64,000 nt of DNA from Planctomycetota bacterium (GCA_022574595.1 JACZRS010000002.1:1-64000); one strand, 5' to 3'. Positions 7,691-15,979 are shown, counted from the stretch's first letter. The notes: generated by a model from the letters alone, not told the origin. Program-made: numbers and translations.

Positions 7691-8383
7691 TTACTCAACC
7701 GGACTCCCATGCTTTGGTTCTGTTCCTTGCCTTAGCCTTGCGATATTCGTGCGGTGTTTATATGCAATTAATAACGCCATCGCAACAGTAACTATAAGTG
7801 GAGCAGATGCATGCATAATGTACTGGGCAGTTTGCGACAGTGGTTGATCCATTGCCTTTGGCGGGAGGATGCGGAGAAAATAACCAATGGGCAAACTTGT
7901 TGCCGCTAACATGCTGGCGACGGACACATAACGCGTCAATTTTAATACACCGTACCAGACAACCATCGCTCCCAATGCTGGCAGTGTAAGCAGCGGCCAC
8001 ATCGCTAACATCGAACCAAAGCCTGTCGCAACACCCTTGCCACCTTTAAACCCCAAAAACGGCGAACACATGTGCCCTAAAACTGAAGCGAAAGCTACGG
8101 CCAGCCACAACCAAATTTGACTGGCTTCCATACCAACTACATCTTGGCCTAGCAGCCCGTTCATTGCACCTGCCACTATCACAGGCATGGCGCCTTTACC
8201 CATATCCAGGAAAAAACAAGTAATCCCAAAGCTGCGGCCAAGCACGCGCCCAACATTGGTTGCGCCAACGTTTTTTGACCCAACTTCTCGTATATCAATA
8301 CCCTTGGCTTTACCAATTAGAAAACCAAATGGTATAGATCCCAAGAGGTATGAGCCTGCAATACATAAACCCCAATTTAGCAT
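7691..8383 (-). CDS. plsY: Acyl-phosphate:glycerol-3-phosphate acyltransferase
   Basis: A 230-aa multi-pass inner-membrane enzyme that makes lysophosphatidic acid from acyl phosphate, the first step of phospholipid synthesis. The three PlsY cytoplasmic motifs are recognisable: SIPFGFLIGKAKGIDIREVG, then SKNVGATNVGRVLG, and FLGFKGGKGVATGFG. Length and membrane profile fit, with an extra hydrophobic C-terminal part compared with the shortest family members. The start lies two bases after the stop of the O-antigen-ligase-like gene, so the two are probably co-transcribed. Confidence 0.95.
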   Translation of the reverse strand: MLNWGLCIAGSYLLGSIPFGFLIGKAKGIDIREVGSKNVGATNVGRVLGRSFGITCFFLDMGKGAMPVIVAGAMNGLLGQDVVGMEASQIWLWLAVAFASVLGHMCSPFLGFKGGKGVATGFGSMLAMWPLLTLPALGAMVVWYGVLKLTRYVSVASMLAATSLPIGYFLRILPPKAMDQPLSQTAQYIMHASAPLIVTVAMALLIAYKHRTNIARLRQGTEPKHGSPVE

Positions 8384-8385
8384 TA

Positions 8386-9513
8386 TTATTTTTCACCCTC
8401 GCTGAATGAAAGAGCCAGGACAAATGTAAATAGTCCAAACATATTTCCGTTAAGATGATAAGCATCAAAGACAGCACCAATTAACCAAATAACTAGTACA
8501 AGCTTTGTTCCGTAGCTAAATACGTTGTCAAGCTTTGGCGAGCCTCTTGCAGCCAGAGCTAGAACAAAAAGTGTTGCAATAATAATTGCACCGATTACTC
8601 CGGTAGTGGCCAGAACCTGCATGTAAACAGAGTGGGCGTGATGCTCTTCCAGTGATAGATCGCCTAATCCCAATTCGCCGATGGCTTTTCCAAAACCGCC
8701 TGCGCCCGAGCCTTTCATTGGTGATTTCGTAAAGATTTTCCAGGCTCCGGACCATCGGGCCAAACGTGTACCCACATCGGAATCAAAATCACCGTCCATT
8801 GCCTGCTGCAATTGTGTGATTGTTTGCTCGATCCTATTTTCAATAAAATCACCCTTGGCAAACCACGCAGCTCCCCCGCCAATAACCCCAACCACGACAA
8901 TGACAATGACTGTTTTCATTGGCAAATAGCCTTTGGCGCAAAACCACACGAATCCTATCAATAAAGCAATCGCAGTTGCGATCCAAGGCCCTCTGCTTCC
9001 TGTCATGATAAGGCCAGCTGCTGCGATAATAGCTCCAATTACCGAGAGCCAGCGCAGCCATCCTCGACCTTTAATTAGCGCAGAAAGATGCCAACATATT
9101 GCTGCACCACAAACAGTTGCGGTATTAATCGCATGAATCCAGCCATTTAATCGTCCAGCAAAAACAGGTTTATTTCCAAACCATTGAAAGTACTGTGTTA
9201 GCTGAATGAAGTTAGCGAAGACGACCCCGATTAGAAAAGCGCCAATGAAGAGCCGCACATGCCCAAGTACAGGCCAAAGAAGAATCGGAGTTATAACAAC
9301 GCGAAATGTTTTAAGCTCATTTAAACCGGTCTGTTGATCCAAGCTCCAAAGAATTGAAATGCTGTGCCAGGCTGTCCAGGCAAATAACAGCCAGAGTGTG
9401 TGATTCTTGAATAGTCCTGCGTAGCAATCTCTAATACGTAGTGCACGGATTATACTAATGGCCACCAAACAACCCCATGCGATTTCCTTTGGTGCCGTAG
9501 CAATCGGAAGCAA
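8386..9513 (-). CDS. O-antigen ligase/polymerase-like (WaaL/Wzy) membrane protein
   Basis: A hydrophobic protein of at least 375 aa with about ten membrane segments. The motifs TGSRGPW (about residue 171) and HHAHSVYMQVLATTGVIG (about 293-310) are typical of the O-antigen ligase superfamily, which joins polysaccharide to lipid A-core in the periplasm. The first usable codon in this frame is TTG at 9513, in the middle of a hydrophobic helix. In-frame sequence upstream (GVWGLSRQLDPLGHYIHLFF, then ALLYCLL) looks like genuine coding sequence back to about 9600 but has no start. The natural start appears to be an ATG at 9700 in another frame, so the gene carries a frameshift. It lies between the anchored phosphatase and plsY in an LPS-core cluster. 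Confidence 0.8.
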   Translation of the reverse strand: MLPIATAPKEIAWGCLVAISIIRALRIRDCYAGLFKNHTLWLLFAWTAWHSISILWSLDQQTGLNELKTFRVVITPILLWPVLGHVRLFIGAFLIGVVFANFIQLTQYFQWFGNKPVFAGRLNGWIHAINTATVCGAAICWHLSALIKGRGWLRWLSVIGAIIAAAGLIMTGSRGPWIATAIALLIGFVWFCAKGYLPMKTVIVIVVVGVIGGGAAWFAKGDFIENRIEQTITQLQQAMDGDFDSDVGTRLARWSGAWKIFTKSPMKGSGAGGFGKAIGELGLGDLSLEEHHAHSVYMQVLATTGVIGAIIIATLFVLALAARGSPKLDNVFSYGTKLVLVIWLIGAVFDAYHLNGNMFGLFTFVLALSFSEGEK

Positions 9514-9597
9514 TAAGCAATATAAAAGTGCAAAGAATAAATGTATGTAGTGGCCGAGGGGATCGAGTTGGCGACTTAGACCCCATACGCCCAGTGA

Positions 9598-9700
9598 TTC
9601 ACTGGTACTTTGCTTGGAATTGAATTGAACTGCGTTTGAAAACAGATGCGTCTTCCTGGACTAAATCTCGTTTAAGGTTCGAATAAAAAAGTATCTTCAT
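9598..9700 (-). pseudogene. Out-of-frame 5' end of the O-antigen-ligase-like gene
   Basis: ATG at 9698-9700 overlaps the phosphatase TGA as ATGA, the usual sign of an operon start. It reads MKILFYSNLKRDLVQEDASV and ends at a TGA about 33 codons on. The downstream ligase frame is offset by one base. Between them is a short tandem repeat, GAATT-GAATT-GAA on the plus strand (9616-9628). Gain of one 5-bp unit would join the two frames, so the gene may be phase-variable, broken, or affected by a sequencing error. Confidence 0.5.
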
Positions 9701-10407
9701 TGAGTATCGGTGTCTGACAATACTAAAGGATACTCGATAGGCTCAAATCCTGGAATTTGCTCTCCTGATTCAAGCGACTGGGCAATTTCATGCTGATATT
9801 GAGCTATATAAGCTAGCAACTGCCACTCATCAGGTTTGTGTTTGTAATCAAAGGTTTCTGGATACGCATCAGCAATATCAACGCCTTGGACAATATGCCT
9901 AAATAGAAGGACTACTCCGCTTGCCCTCTGCGCGCCCGCAGCACAGTGTACCAATAGAGGATGCGTACTTTCATCCTGCATCATTCTTAGAGCCTGTACG
10001 TAATAGTTGGGATTGCCCGTGCCATCGCCTTTAAGATCAAATCGAACTCGCGTTACTCCAAGCTCATCTGATATCGCTTGTTCGTTTATCTCGCCTTGTG
10101 AATCCAAGTGAAAAGCACCAAGATCTAGAATAGTTTTAATGTTGTTTTCCGCAATTACCTTGCGAAGCATTCGAGGGGTTAGTCGTCCTGAACGATAGAT
10201 TTGACCACTTTCCACTACGCCGAAGTTGCGCGCAATGAATTGGTATCGCGTTTTCTTTATTCCATAAATAACACCGGCAACGATAGCGATGATGATTATT
10301 ATTTTGAGAGCGATGATGATTATTATTTTGAGCAGACCACCGCGACTTCTAGATTGCGCAGTTTGCGTGGTAATTTCCAACCTGACTTTATCTTGATCTT
10401 TACTCAT
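9697..10407 (-). CDS. Membrane-anchored dual-specificity/tyrosine phosphatase
   Basis: A 236-aa protein with a basic N-terminus, one long membrane helix (about 25-50) and a cytosolic or periplasmic phosphatase domain. The PTP loop is HCAAGAQRASG, with Cys155 and Arg161 in the required C-x5-R spacing, and Asp124 or Asp128 in RFDLKGDGTG is a candidate general acid. In LPS or capsule clusters such enzymes remove phosphate from lipid-linked sugars or regulate tyrosine kinases; which applies here is unknown. The membrane helix contains an exact 8-residue duplication caused by a 24-bp tandem repeat. The start follows TAATGAGT on the minus strand. Confidence 0.78.
   Translation of the reverse strand: MSKDQDKVRLEITTQTAQSRSRGGLLKIIIIIALKIIIIIAIVAGVIYGIKKTRYQFIARNFGVVESGQIYRSGRLTPRMLRKVIAENNIKTILDLGAFHLDSQGEINEQAISDELGVTRVRFDLKGDGTGNPNYYVQALRMMQDESTHPLLVHCAAGAQRASGVVLLFRHIVQGVDIADAYPETFDYKHKPDEWQLLAYIAQYQHEIAQSLESGEQIPGFEPIEYPLVLSDTDTQ
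10285..10332. repeat. Perfect 24-bp tandem duplication in a membrane-helix coding region
   Basis: The 24-bp unit at 10285-10308 (starting AGCGATGATGATTATT) is repeated without change at 10309-10332. Both copies are in frame in the phosphatase gene and encode LKIIIIIA twice, lengthening the hydrophobic helix by eight residues. Confidence 0.95.
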
Positions 10408-10425
10408 TATTATCTCTGATATTCT

Positions 10426-11187
10426 TTATTGCTTCGAATTCCGAGTAAGTTCAAGTAATCTCATGTGCTTAGCTGTTGCGTGCAAGCCTGATCCAAATGC
10501 TGCTATCCAACCTTGCCAACCATCCAGCCAGGCGCTGCCTAATACCAAATGCTTAAAAACTGTTGCGGTAGGGGAGATCAACAGCTTTGAAAAACTACCT
10601 CGTTTACCTTCCTCGAAATAAACCTCCGCAGCTTGTACGCCATGCATAGCTTGCTTAAGAATAAAATCTTTAGTATCTGTTATTGCATCATGAATAAGCA
10701 ATCCCTCAACACGCCCCACTCGCCCATCGACTTCCAATCGTTCATGATAATTGCCAATCCATCTGCCCTTATCTTTTCTGACTAATCGAGTTTTCCATTC
10801 TGGCTGCCAGGTATGGTACATCTCTTTATCACCGAACCAAAGCCGACGATTCATTTCATATCCATTTATAGCAGGATCATTTTTTTGGATGACGTTCCTG
10901 ATTTCATTTGCGAGATCCTTATCAAGTGATTCATCACTATCCAAACTTAGTATCCATGCAGATTCGCTAAGCCCAAGAGCGAATTGCTTTTGTTTGCCAT
11001 ACCCTTCCCATTGGTGATCTACTACTTCAGCTGACAATTCTGTGCAAATGCTTTTAGTTTCATCAGTCGATCCCGAATCAACCACAACCACACGACTAGC
11101 GAGACCTTGTACCGACACCAAGGTTCTTCTAATAGTTCGCTGTGCGTTACATGCGATGATGACCACACACAGATCAACCGTTGACAT
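10426..11187 (-). CDS. Family 2 glycosyltransferase, LPS-core type
   Basis: A GT-A fold glycosyltransferase of about 253 aa. Near the N-terminus VDLCVVIIACNAQRTI leads into VVVVDSGSTDETKSIC, then WILSLDSDESL gives the DxD metal site. The later section (HTWQPEWKTRLVRKDKGRWIG then NYHERLEVDG) resembles WaaE/KdtX-type core glucosyltransferases. It probably adds a hexose to the LPS inner core on the cytoplasmic face. Several in-frame starts exist (TTG 11244, ATG 11199, ATG 11187); I prefer 11187 because the domain begins directly after it and weak GAGTGA precedes it. It is followed by the phosphatase gene on the same strand. Confidence 0.88.
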   Translation of the reverse strand: MSTVDLCVVIIACNAQRTIRRTLVSVQGLASRVVVVDSGSTDETKSICTELSAEVVDHQWEGYGKQKQFALGLSESAWILSLDSDESLDKDLANEIRNVIQKNDPAINGYEMNRRLWFGDKEMYHTWQPEWKTRLVRKDKGRWIGNYHERLEVDGRVGRVEGLLIHDAITDTKDFILKQAMHGVQAAEVYFEEGKRGSFSKLLISPTATVFKHLVLGSAWLDGWQGWIAAFGSGLHATAKHMRLLELTRNSKQ

Positions 11188-11307
11188 TGAATCACTCATA
11201 GATTTGCTACTAATTGATTGTTCATCAGGCAAGATATCTCGCAAGTGGTAATTTTAATCAAAATTGGCTCGCCTTGGATCAAGGTAGTCATCCATAGATA
11301 CATATAG

Positions 11308-12006
11308 ATGAGTGATTGCTATGCTCATATTGTGCAGAATCCTCCACCACATGCTATTCGATGCTTAAAAGACGCGGGGCCAAGCAGCCTTTGGCTCATT
11401 CATCGTCCATCCCAAGAGTTACGCACTCTTAAAAGGTGGCTGTTTTCTCCTTCACTAATAGCCAAGTACATCATTGGAATTTCTCAACCACAACGCCAAG
11501 TTCGTGGAGCTATTCGAGCTGCAAAAGCAGGTGTTGATATAGCAAATATAGCTGGCCAACCCAGATTCATTTGGAAATATGGCGTCCCAAATATTGAAAT
11601 GGAACTCGATTATATAAAAGGTTGCTCAGCCCTGGATGCATTTAGAGCCAATTCCCTTTCAGATCAAGAGCTTCGAAGCGTTGCAAGATTATTGGGACAA
11701 ATCGTTGCCAAGCTTGCGGTTGCGGGATTTTTTCACCGTGATCTGACTCTTTCTAACATTATTATCGCCGAAGGTAGAGATCCGATTGTCTTGCAATTGA
11801 TCGATACAGTCGGAATTAGGCAAATGCGGCGATCAATCCCGGAATTTGCGCGCATGCTTGAGCGATTAGCTGTGCAGCCAGCATCTGAAAAGATTGATAT
11901 TCCATCAACTATTTGGATGCCTTTGTTGTTGGAGGCTTTGCGTCCTTTAGCTGGGCACAATCGCCGAGGAGTTCTTTGCTGGCTGAAAGAACATCGCCAA
12001 CTGTAA
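11308..12006 (+). CDS. WaaP/Kdo-type lipopolysaccharide core kinase
   Basis: A 232-aa protein-kinase-like fold enzyme. The catalytic loop FFHRDLTLSN (His143-Arg144-Asp145, Asn150) and the metal-binding Asp166 in LQLIDTVG (in place of DFG) are both present, as in WaaP/KdkA kinases that phosphorylate heptose or Kdo. The N-terminal lobe is short, with a probable ATP-binding Lys around position 73 (AIRAAKAGVDIA). It is transcribed opposite to its neighbours, and its last 98 bp overlap the end of the heptosyltransferase gene on the other strand, so both proteins share DNA at their C-termini. Confidence 0.8.
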   Translation: MSDCYAHIVQNPPPHAIRCLKDAGPSSLWLIHRPSQELRTLKRWLFSPSLIAKYIIGISQPQRQVRGAIRAAKAGVDIANIAGQPRFIWKYGVPNIEMELDYIKGCSALDAFRANSLSDQELRSVARLLGQIVAKLAVAGFFHRDLTLSNIIIAEGRDPIVLQLIDTVGIRQMRRSIPEFARMLERLAVQPASEKIDIPSTIWMPLLLEALRPLAGHNRRGVLCWLKEHRQL

Positions 12007-12982
12007 TTTTTTGCATATTGCAAATTTTAGGATAATCATCTGCTATTAATTGCTCGGGAAGAAAGGGCTCAGATACGAGAACCCTTTCATTATGACAGTT
12101 AATAGCAGTCCATCGATAATCTGTCGGACCAAACAACGAAACCAAAGGCGTTCCCAGCGCAGCTGCAATATGCCTGGGACCAGTATCGTTGGTAATAAGC
12201 AATTTCGCTTTCTTAAGAATGGCCTTGAGACTGCCAAGCGTTACGCCACGCTTTATAAGATCAATTACCTGACTCTTGGCTTCATCTACAACAGCTTGCG
12301 TGACATCTTTTTCCGCGGGCGAACCGGTTACGAGTACCGCAAGATTGTACTTGCTGGAAAGTTTATCTGCGATTGCTGCAAAACACTCGGCCGACCAACG
12401 CTTGGCGGGTTTGTTGGCTCCCGGATTAAGAACAATAAACGGCCGATCTATATCCTTTAGCAATTCATTTGCTTGCTGCTGCTGATCATCGGTTATTCGG
12501 AGTTCCATTTGGTTATCAATTTTATCAACCCCTAGTACCAGCTCGGCTAACTGAGCGTAATAATCTAATGTAGGCAAAGGGTTTTCGCTTTTGCGTACAG
12601 GATATTTCTGCGTCAATAACCAGGAGCGTCCATCTCGTTGGTAACCGATTCTTGTTTTTGTGCCGCTGAGTTTGGCGACAAGAGCTGAGCGAAAACTATT
12701 AGGAAGCAGCAATATGGCATCGGGCTTGGCTGTGCGCAAAAGCTTAGCCATTTTTACCATACCAATTAGTGACTTAGTTTCGCATGAGATGATTTCACTT
12801 ATCCAGGGCAGGCCAACTAGTAGTTCATCCAGCCCAGGCCTGACAGCAACTGTGATCTTCGTTTGCGGAAGTCTTTCATGAAACGCCCGAAGCAGCGGCG
12901 TGGCCATGACCACATCGCCGACCCAAGATGGGCAGAGTACCGCAAGGTGTTTGGTGTCGTTTGTAATCCCTGCCAGGCTCAT
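11909..12982 (-). CDS. waaF: ADP-heptose:LPS heptosyltransferase (GT9, WaaF type)
   Basis: A 357-aa GT-B glycosyltransferase of family 9. It starts with CPSWVGDVVMATPLLRAFHE (the acceptor-side motif), then FIVLNPGANKPAKRWSAECF and, in the C-terminal nucleotide-sugar domain, LLITNDTGPRHIAAALGTPL with VSLFGPTDYRWT. These are the WaaF/RfaF hallmarks. It adds heptose to the inner core and fits the adjacent gmhB product, which makes the ADP-heptose precursor. The last 32 codons overlap the WaaP-like gene in antisense. The gene starts 30 bp after the gmhB fusion gene on the same strand. Confidence 0.9.
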   Translation of the reverse strand: MSLAGITNDTKHLAVLCPSWVGDVVMATPLLRAFHERLPQTKITVAVRPGLDELLVGLPWISEIISCETKSLIGMVKMAKLLRTAKPDAILLLPNSFRSALVAKLSGTKTRIGYQRDGRSWLLTQKYPVRKSENPLPTLDYYAQLAELVLGVDKIDNQMELRITDDQQQQANELLKDIDRPFIVLNPGANKPAKRWSAECFAAIADKLSSKYNLAVLVTGSPAEKDVTQAVVDEAKSQVIDLIKRGVTLGSLKAILKKAKLLITNDTGPRHIAAALGTPLVSLFGPTDYRWTAINCHNERVLVSEPFLPEQLIADDYPKICNMQKITVGDVLSASKELLGDCAQLKDAKPPTTKASK

Positions 12983-13011
12983 AACTTATGACTGCCACGA
13001 CGGGGCTGGGG

Positions 13012-14289
13012 TCATCCGCGTTTTTCCAGCAGAACTAATGTGATGGTAATAAGTTGTAGCAGCATACCGCCGAGAATCCACTTGACAACGGTATTGAAAG
13101 CTTCGGGATCACTAACATGAAGCAAGCCAAAGAATACACAGAGTACCACCATCATCTGAATCACACCCGCAGCCATCTTAAACGGGGTGAGTTCATTGCG
13201 TTGCACTCGATCGCTGCGCAGCTCATCGCTCAGATCAAGGATAGCTCTTCGCACATCGCTTAATGCAGCCCTTGTTGCCTCGCTATCTTCTACTTCGTTT
13301 GAAGCAACCTCATTAACAGTTGAGGCCTGCATTACTGGAGCAGTTGATGGTTGTGTTGCTTGGGCGACTATTTCATCTTCATCTTGTTCATCTTGCTGCG
13401 ACTCAACAAACGGCCAATTGGTTTCTACTTCCATAGTCTCAATGTTGATCTCTACAACGTCCGGCTTAGCTTCGACCGTTGTTGTTTCTAAAACTTGTGT
13501 TGCAGTTGAACCTTCCTGCTGATGTGTCTCAACTGTCTCAGCAGAATCAGAAAGCGCTTCAGCTACCTGGGAAATCTCAGATTCCTGACTATGTTCTTTG
13601 GTTTGGGTTAAAACTGTAGTTAGAGTTTCAATTTCTGCGACTTCTTCGCCGTTATTAAGAATCATCTCCACCGCATTGGCGAAAGTATCCACCGCAAGGG
13701 TTGGATTGGCTCGTTCTGCTAATCGCGCACTCTTTGAAACAAGAATTGTCTTACATCCCGCAGCTCGGCCTGCCGCTACGTCGCGCTGATGATCTCCAAT
13801 CAACCAACTCTGCCTTAGATCCAACTCCATATCCCGAGAAGCTTGGAGAATCATACCCGGGTGTGGCTTACGCCAAGAGTGATCTCGTCGATATTCATCG
13901 ATAGCGCCCTGCGGATGATATGGACAGTAATAAAATCTATCGATCAGATTTCGCCGACCATGTGCATCAGCTAATAGTTGCGCAATACGTTGGTGAACCG
14001 CATCGACATCCGCTTCGGTAAATTTGCCGCGAGCAACACCGCCTTGGTTGGTTACGACTATTAATCTATAGCCAGCATTGCGGAGCTTAACCAGAGCCGG
14101 GGCTACTCCATCCAATAGGCGCACGCGCGATGGTTCGCCAAGGTCTCCGGTATTGGCGATTAACGTATTGTCGCGATCAAGGAATACTGCAGGTTCCACC
14201 GGCGTAAGGATACCGCATTGATGGGCCATAAGCCATTGTTTGCTTATCGGTCCTTGGAATTGTGGTCGTTTGGTGCAAATTATGTCCAT
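13012..14289 (-). CDS. gmhB: GmhB-like HAD phosphatase fused to an acidic linker and two membrane helices
   Basis: A 425-aa protein. Residues 30-190 are a histidinol-phosphatase/GmhB-type HAD domain: nucleophile FLDRDNT (Asp38, Asp40), VVTNQGGVARG, WRKPHPGM and GDHQRDVAAG. The normal role is dephosphorylation of heptose-1,7-bisphosphate. The GmhB zinc loop is incomplete: CPYH is present, but the second Cys pair is replaced by RRDHSW. About 150 acidic Glu/Thr/Val residues follow, then a short basic helix and two membrane segments (about 372-392 and 402-421). Ordinary GmhB is about 190 aa and soluble. I chose ATG 14289; the open frame to 14394 adds codons from a GAGGGATGAG repeat. Confidence 0.82.
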   Translation of the reverse strand: MDIICTKRPQFQGPISKQWLMAHQCGILTPVEPAVFLDRDNTLIANTGDLGEPSRVRLLDGVAPALVKLRNAGYRLIVVTNQGGVARGKFTEADVDAVHQRIAQLLADAHGRRNLIDRFYYCPYHPQGAIDEYRRDHSWRKPHPGMILQASRDMELDLRQSWLIGDHQRDVAAGRAAGCKTILVSKSARLAERANPTLAVDTFANAVEMILNNGEEVAEIETLTTVLTQTKEHSQESEISQVAEALSDSAETVETHQQEGSTATQVLETTTVEAKPDVVEINIETMEVETNWPFVESQQDEQDEDEIVAQATQPSTAPVMQASTVNEVASNEVEDSEATRAALSDVRRAILDLSDELRSDRVQRNELTPFKMAAGVIQMMVVLCVFFGLLHVSDPEAFNTVVKWILGGMLLQLITITLVLLEKRG

Positions 14290-14654
14290 TTTTGGGCAGG
14301 AATGAGTCTTGAGGGATGAGTCCTGAGGGATGAGGGAAGAGCCAAGCGCCACAAAGCCATCCTGATTCCATAGAGAATGGCCGCCTTGTTGCAATTAAGC
14401 CTTGCTCTTGCCCTAAGTGACGAAAAAGATTCCCGACCCCCATTTCTTCACAGACCCCGGTTTGGGCCGCATTAACAATAATGATTGCTGTCCACCTTTC
14501 TTCCTCTATTCTTCCACAAAGTTTCACGCTATAGGCATAGAACCTAGAGCAGTCTTGGTTGATTATTGCGGTTTTTTCTTGTAATTGAGCGGTTGGTTTG
14601 GGTACGATGACGGTCGTAGGTTAGAAATTCGTTATTTACAAGGAAGAAATAGCT
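14290..14654. other. Divergent intergenic region with GAGGGATGAG repeats
   Basis: About 365 bp between gmhB and the glycine-rich protein gene, transcribed in opposite directions. At 14300-14345 an imperfect 15-bp direct repeat (TGAGGGATGAGTCC, TGAGGGATGAGGGAA) lies close to the gmhB start, and related GAAGAGCCATGAGCC sequences occur near 2570 and 31110. The rest shows no gene. It must contain both promoters. Confidence 0.45.
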
Positions 14655-15755
14655 ATGGCGATCAAACGAACAGGATGGTTAATTTGTGGACTGGTGTTAC
14701 TCATAGGCATGGCAAGCTTGGGTATGCAGCCGACCCGACTGGGAAGCGAATTCACATATCAGGGGCTGCTCAAGCTGTCCGGTGGTGTGCTCAACGATAC
14801 CGCCGATTTCGAATTCACGTTATTCGACGCTGATGTAGCGGGAAGCATGATCGGGCCGATCGTATCAGTAAACAATGTTACGATTGTGGACGGCCTGTTC
14901 ACCGTCCAACTCGACTTCGGGGTAATGCCATTTAGCGGCGATGCCCTTTGGCTCGAGATCGCTGTGCGCAGCCCCGCAGGTGGTGGTAAATTCACGACAC
15001 TATTATCCCGTCAACCACTGACTGCTACCCCATACTCTCTGCAAACTCGTGGCATTTTCGTTGACAGCGACTTAAACGTCGGTATCGGGACAACCAACCC
15101 TACAACCAAGCTGGATGTCACAGGCTCAGTAAGAATTGTTGATGGCAATCAGGGTGAGGGAAGAGTATTGACTTCGGATGCAGACGGAGTAGGTATGTGG
15201 CAGCCGCTTCCTCCTGGTGGTGGGGGCTTTAGCAATATGCAGGTGTTCTCAATACCGGGAGATACTGATTTCATAGTGCCTGCTGGCGTCACCAAAGTTA
15301 TGGTCGAAGTCAGAGGTGGTGGCGGTGGTGGAGGAAAAGGCAATGTAGGCGGTGGAGCTGTAGGCCAAGGCGGCAGTGGCGGCGGATATGGAATGGGCAT
15401 CTTCGCAGTAAGCCCTGGTTCGGTGCATAACGTGATTGTGGGCGCAGGTGGAATTGGGTCAAATGGCGGAACGTGCACAGTCGGTGCGCCCGGGGGTACA
15501 AGCAGCTTCGGCGCACTGATCTCGGCAACCGGTGGTGGAGGTGGAGGTGGGTGCGGCTCAAACAGTACACCAGGATCCAGTACAGCTCCGCTGAATATGA
15601 CCGGCGAAGAGGGACAGCAGTTCTTCAGTTCGGGATCTACGCCAGAAAATCCTGGAGGATCCTGCGGCGACGGCAGCACTATCGGCCGCGGCGGTAATGG
15701 CAACGAATTCTTCGGCCGAGACGGTAACCCCGGAAACGTGGTTGTTTTCTGGTAG
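14655..15755 (+). CDS. Secreted glycine-rich protein with fibre-like middle section
   Basis: A 366-aa exported protein. Residues 1-25 form a signal peptide. The segment to about 130 has a FTYQGLLKLSGGVLNDTADF beta-rich module often seen in planctomycete secreted proteins. It is followed by VGIGTTNPTTKLDVTGSV, the repeat sequence found ahead of endosialidase-chaperone domains in tail-fibre-like proteins, although no chaperone domain follows. From about 190 the protein is a Gly-rich domain with long Gly runs and several Cys. Its function is unknown; a surface or matrix role is plausible. AAGGAAG lies before the ATG. A strong hairpin at 15801-15825 ends the transcript. Confidence 0.82.
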   Translation: MAIKRTGWLICGLVLLIGMASLGMQPTRLGSEFTYQGLLKLSGGVLNDTADFEFTLFDADVAGSMIGPIVSVNNVTIVDGLFTVQLDFGVMPFSGDALWLEIAVRSPAGGGKFTTLLSRQPLTATPYSLQTRGIFVDSDLNVGIGTTNPTTKLDVTGSVRIVDGNQGEGRVLTSDADGVGMWQPLPPGGGGFSNMQVFSIPGDTDFIVPAGVTKVMVEVRGGGGGGGKGNVGGGAVGQGGSGGGYGMGIFAVSPGSVHNVIVGAGGIGSNGGTCTVGAPGGTSSFGALISATGGGGGGGCGSNSTPGSSTAPLNMTGEEGQQFFSSGSTPENPGGSCGDGSTIGRGGNGNEFFGRDGNPGNVVVFW

Positions 15756-15800
15756 AAACATCTAAGCAGCGCATGGGTTCTGTGGCCGCGAGAGAAGATC

Positions 15801-15836
15801 CCAATCCCGATAGAATCGGGATTGGTTGTGTTCTTC
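15801..15836 (+). terminator. Rho-independent terminator
   Basis: CCAATCCCGAT (15801-15811) and ATCGGGATTGG (15815-15825) form a perfect 11-bp stem with a 3-nt loop, followed by TTGTGTTCTTC. It lies 45 bp after the glycine-rich protein gene. Confidence 0.75.
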
Positions 15837-15925
15837 GATCAGGAGCGGTCGCATCCTGGTATGGAAAAGATTTTTCACAAATTTCACATTTTTCTACATT
15901 GGGAATTCCGGGCGATCACGTTTGG

Positions 15926-15979
15926 GGAATAAAGGGGACAGGCTACTTATTTAATAAAGTAGCCTGTCCCCTTTATTCC
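15926..15979. repeat. Perfect 23-bp inverted repeat, RAYT/REP-like
   Basis: The arm GGAATAAAGGGGACAGGCTA plus CTT (15926-15948) is exactly complementary to 15957-15979, with an 8-nt AT loop. Such AAAGGGGACAGGCTACTTT palindromes are, from memory, common dispersed elements possibly mobilised by REP-associated Y1 transposases. It sits 7 bp from the stop codon of the EEP nuclease gene, so it can also serve as its transcription end. Confidence 0.8.

Noticed and set aside
14290-14394. N-terminal extension of the GmhB gene
   Set aside because: Encoded by GAGGGATGAG-type repeats; HAD relatives begin near the ATG at 14289.
15149-15703. Pro-rich minus-strand frame within the glycine-rich gene
   Set aside because: Mirror of the Gly codons (GGN/NCC) on the other strand; no start signal.
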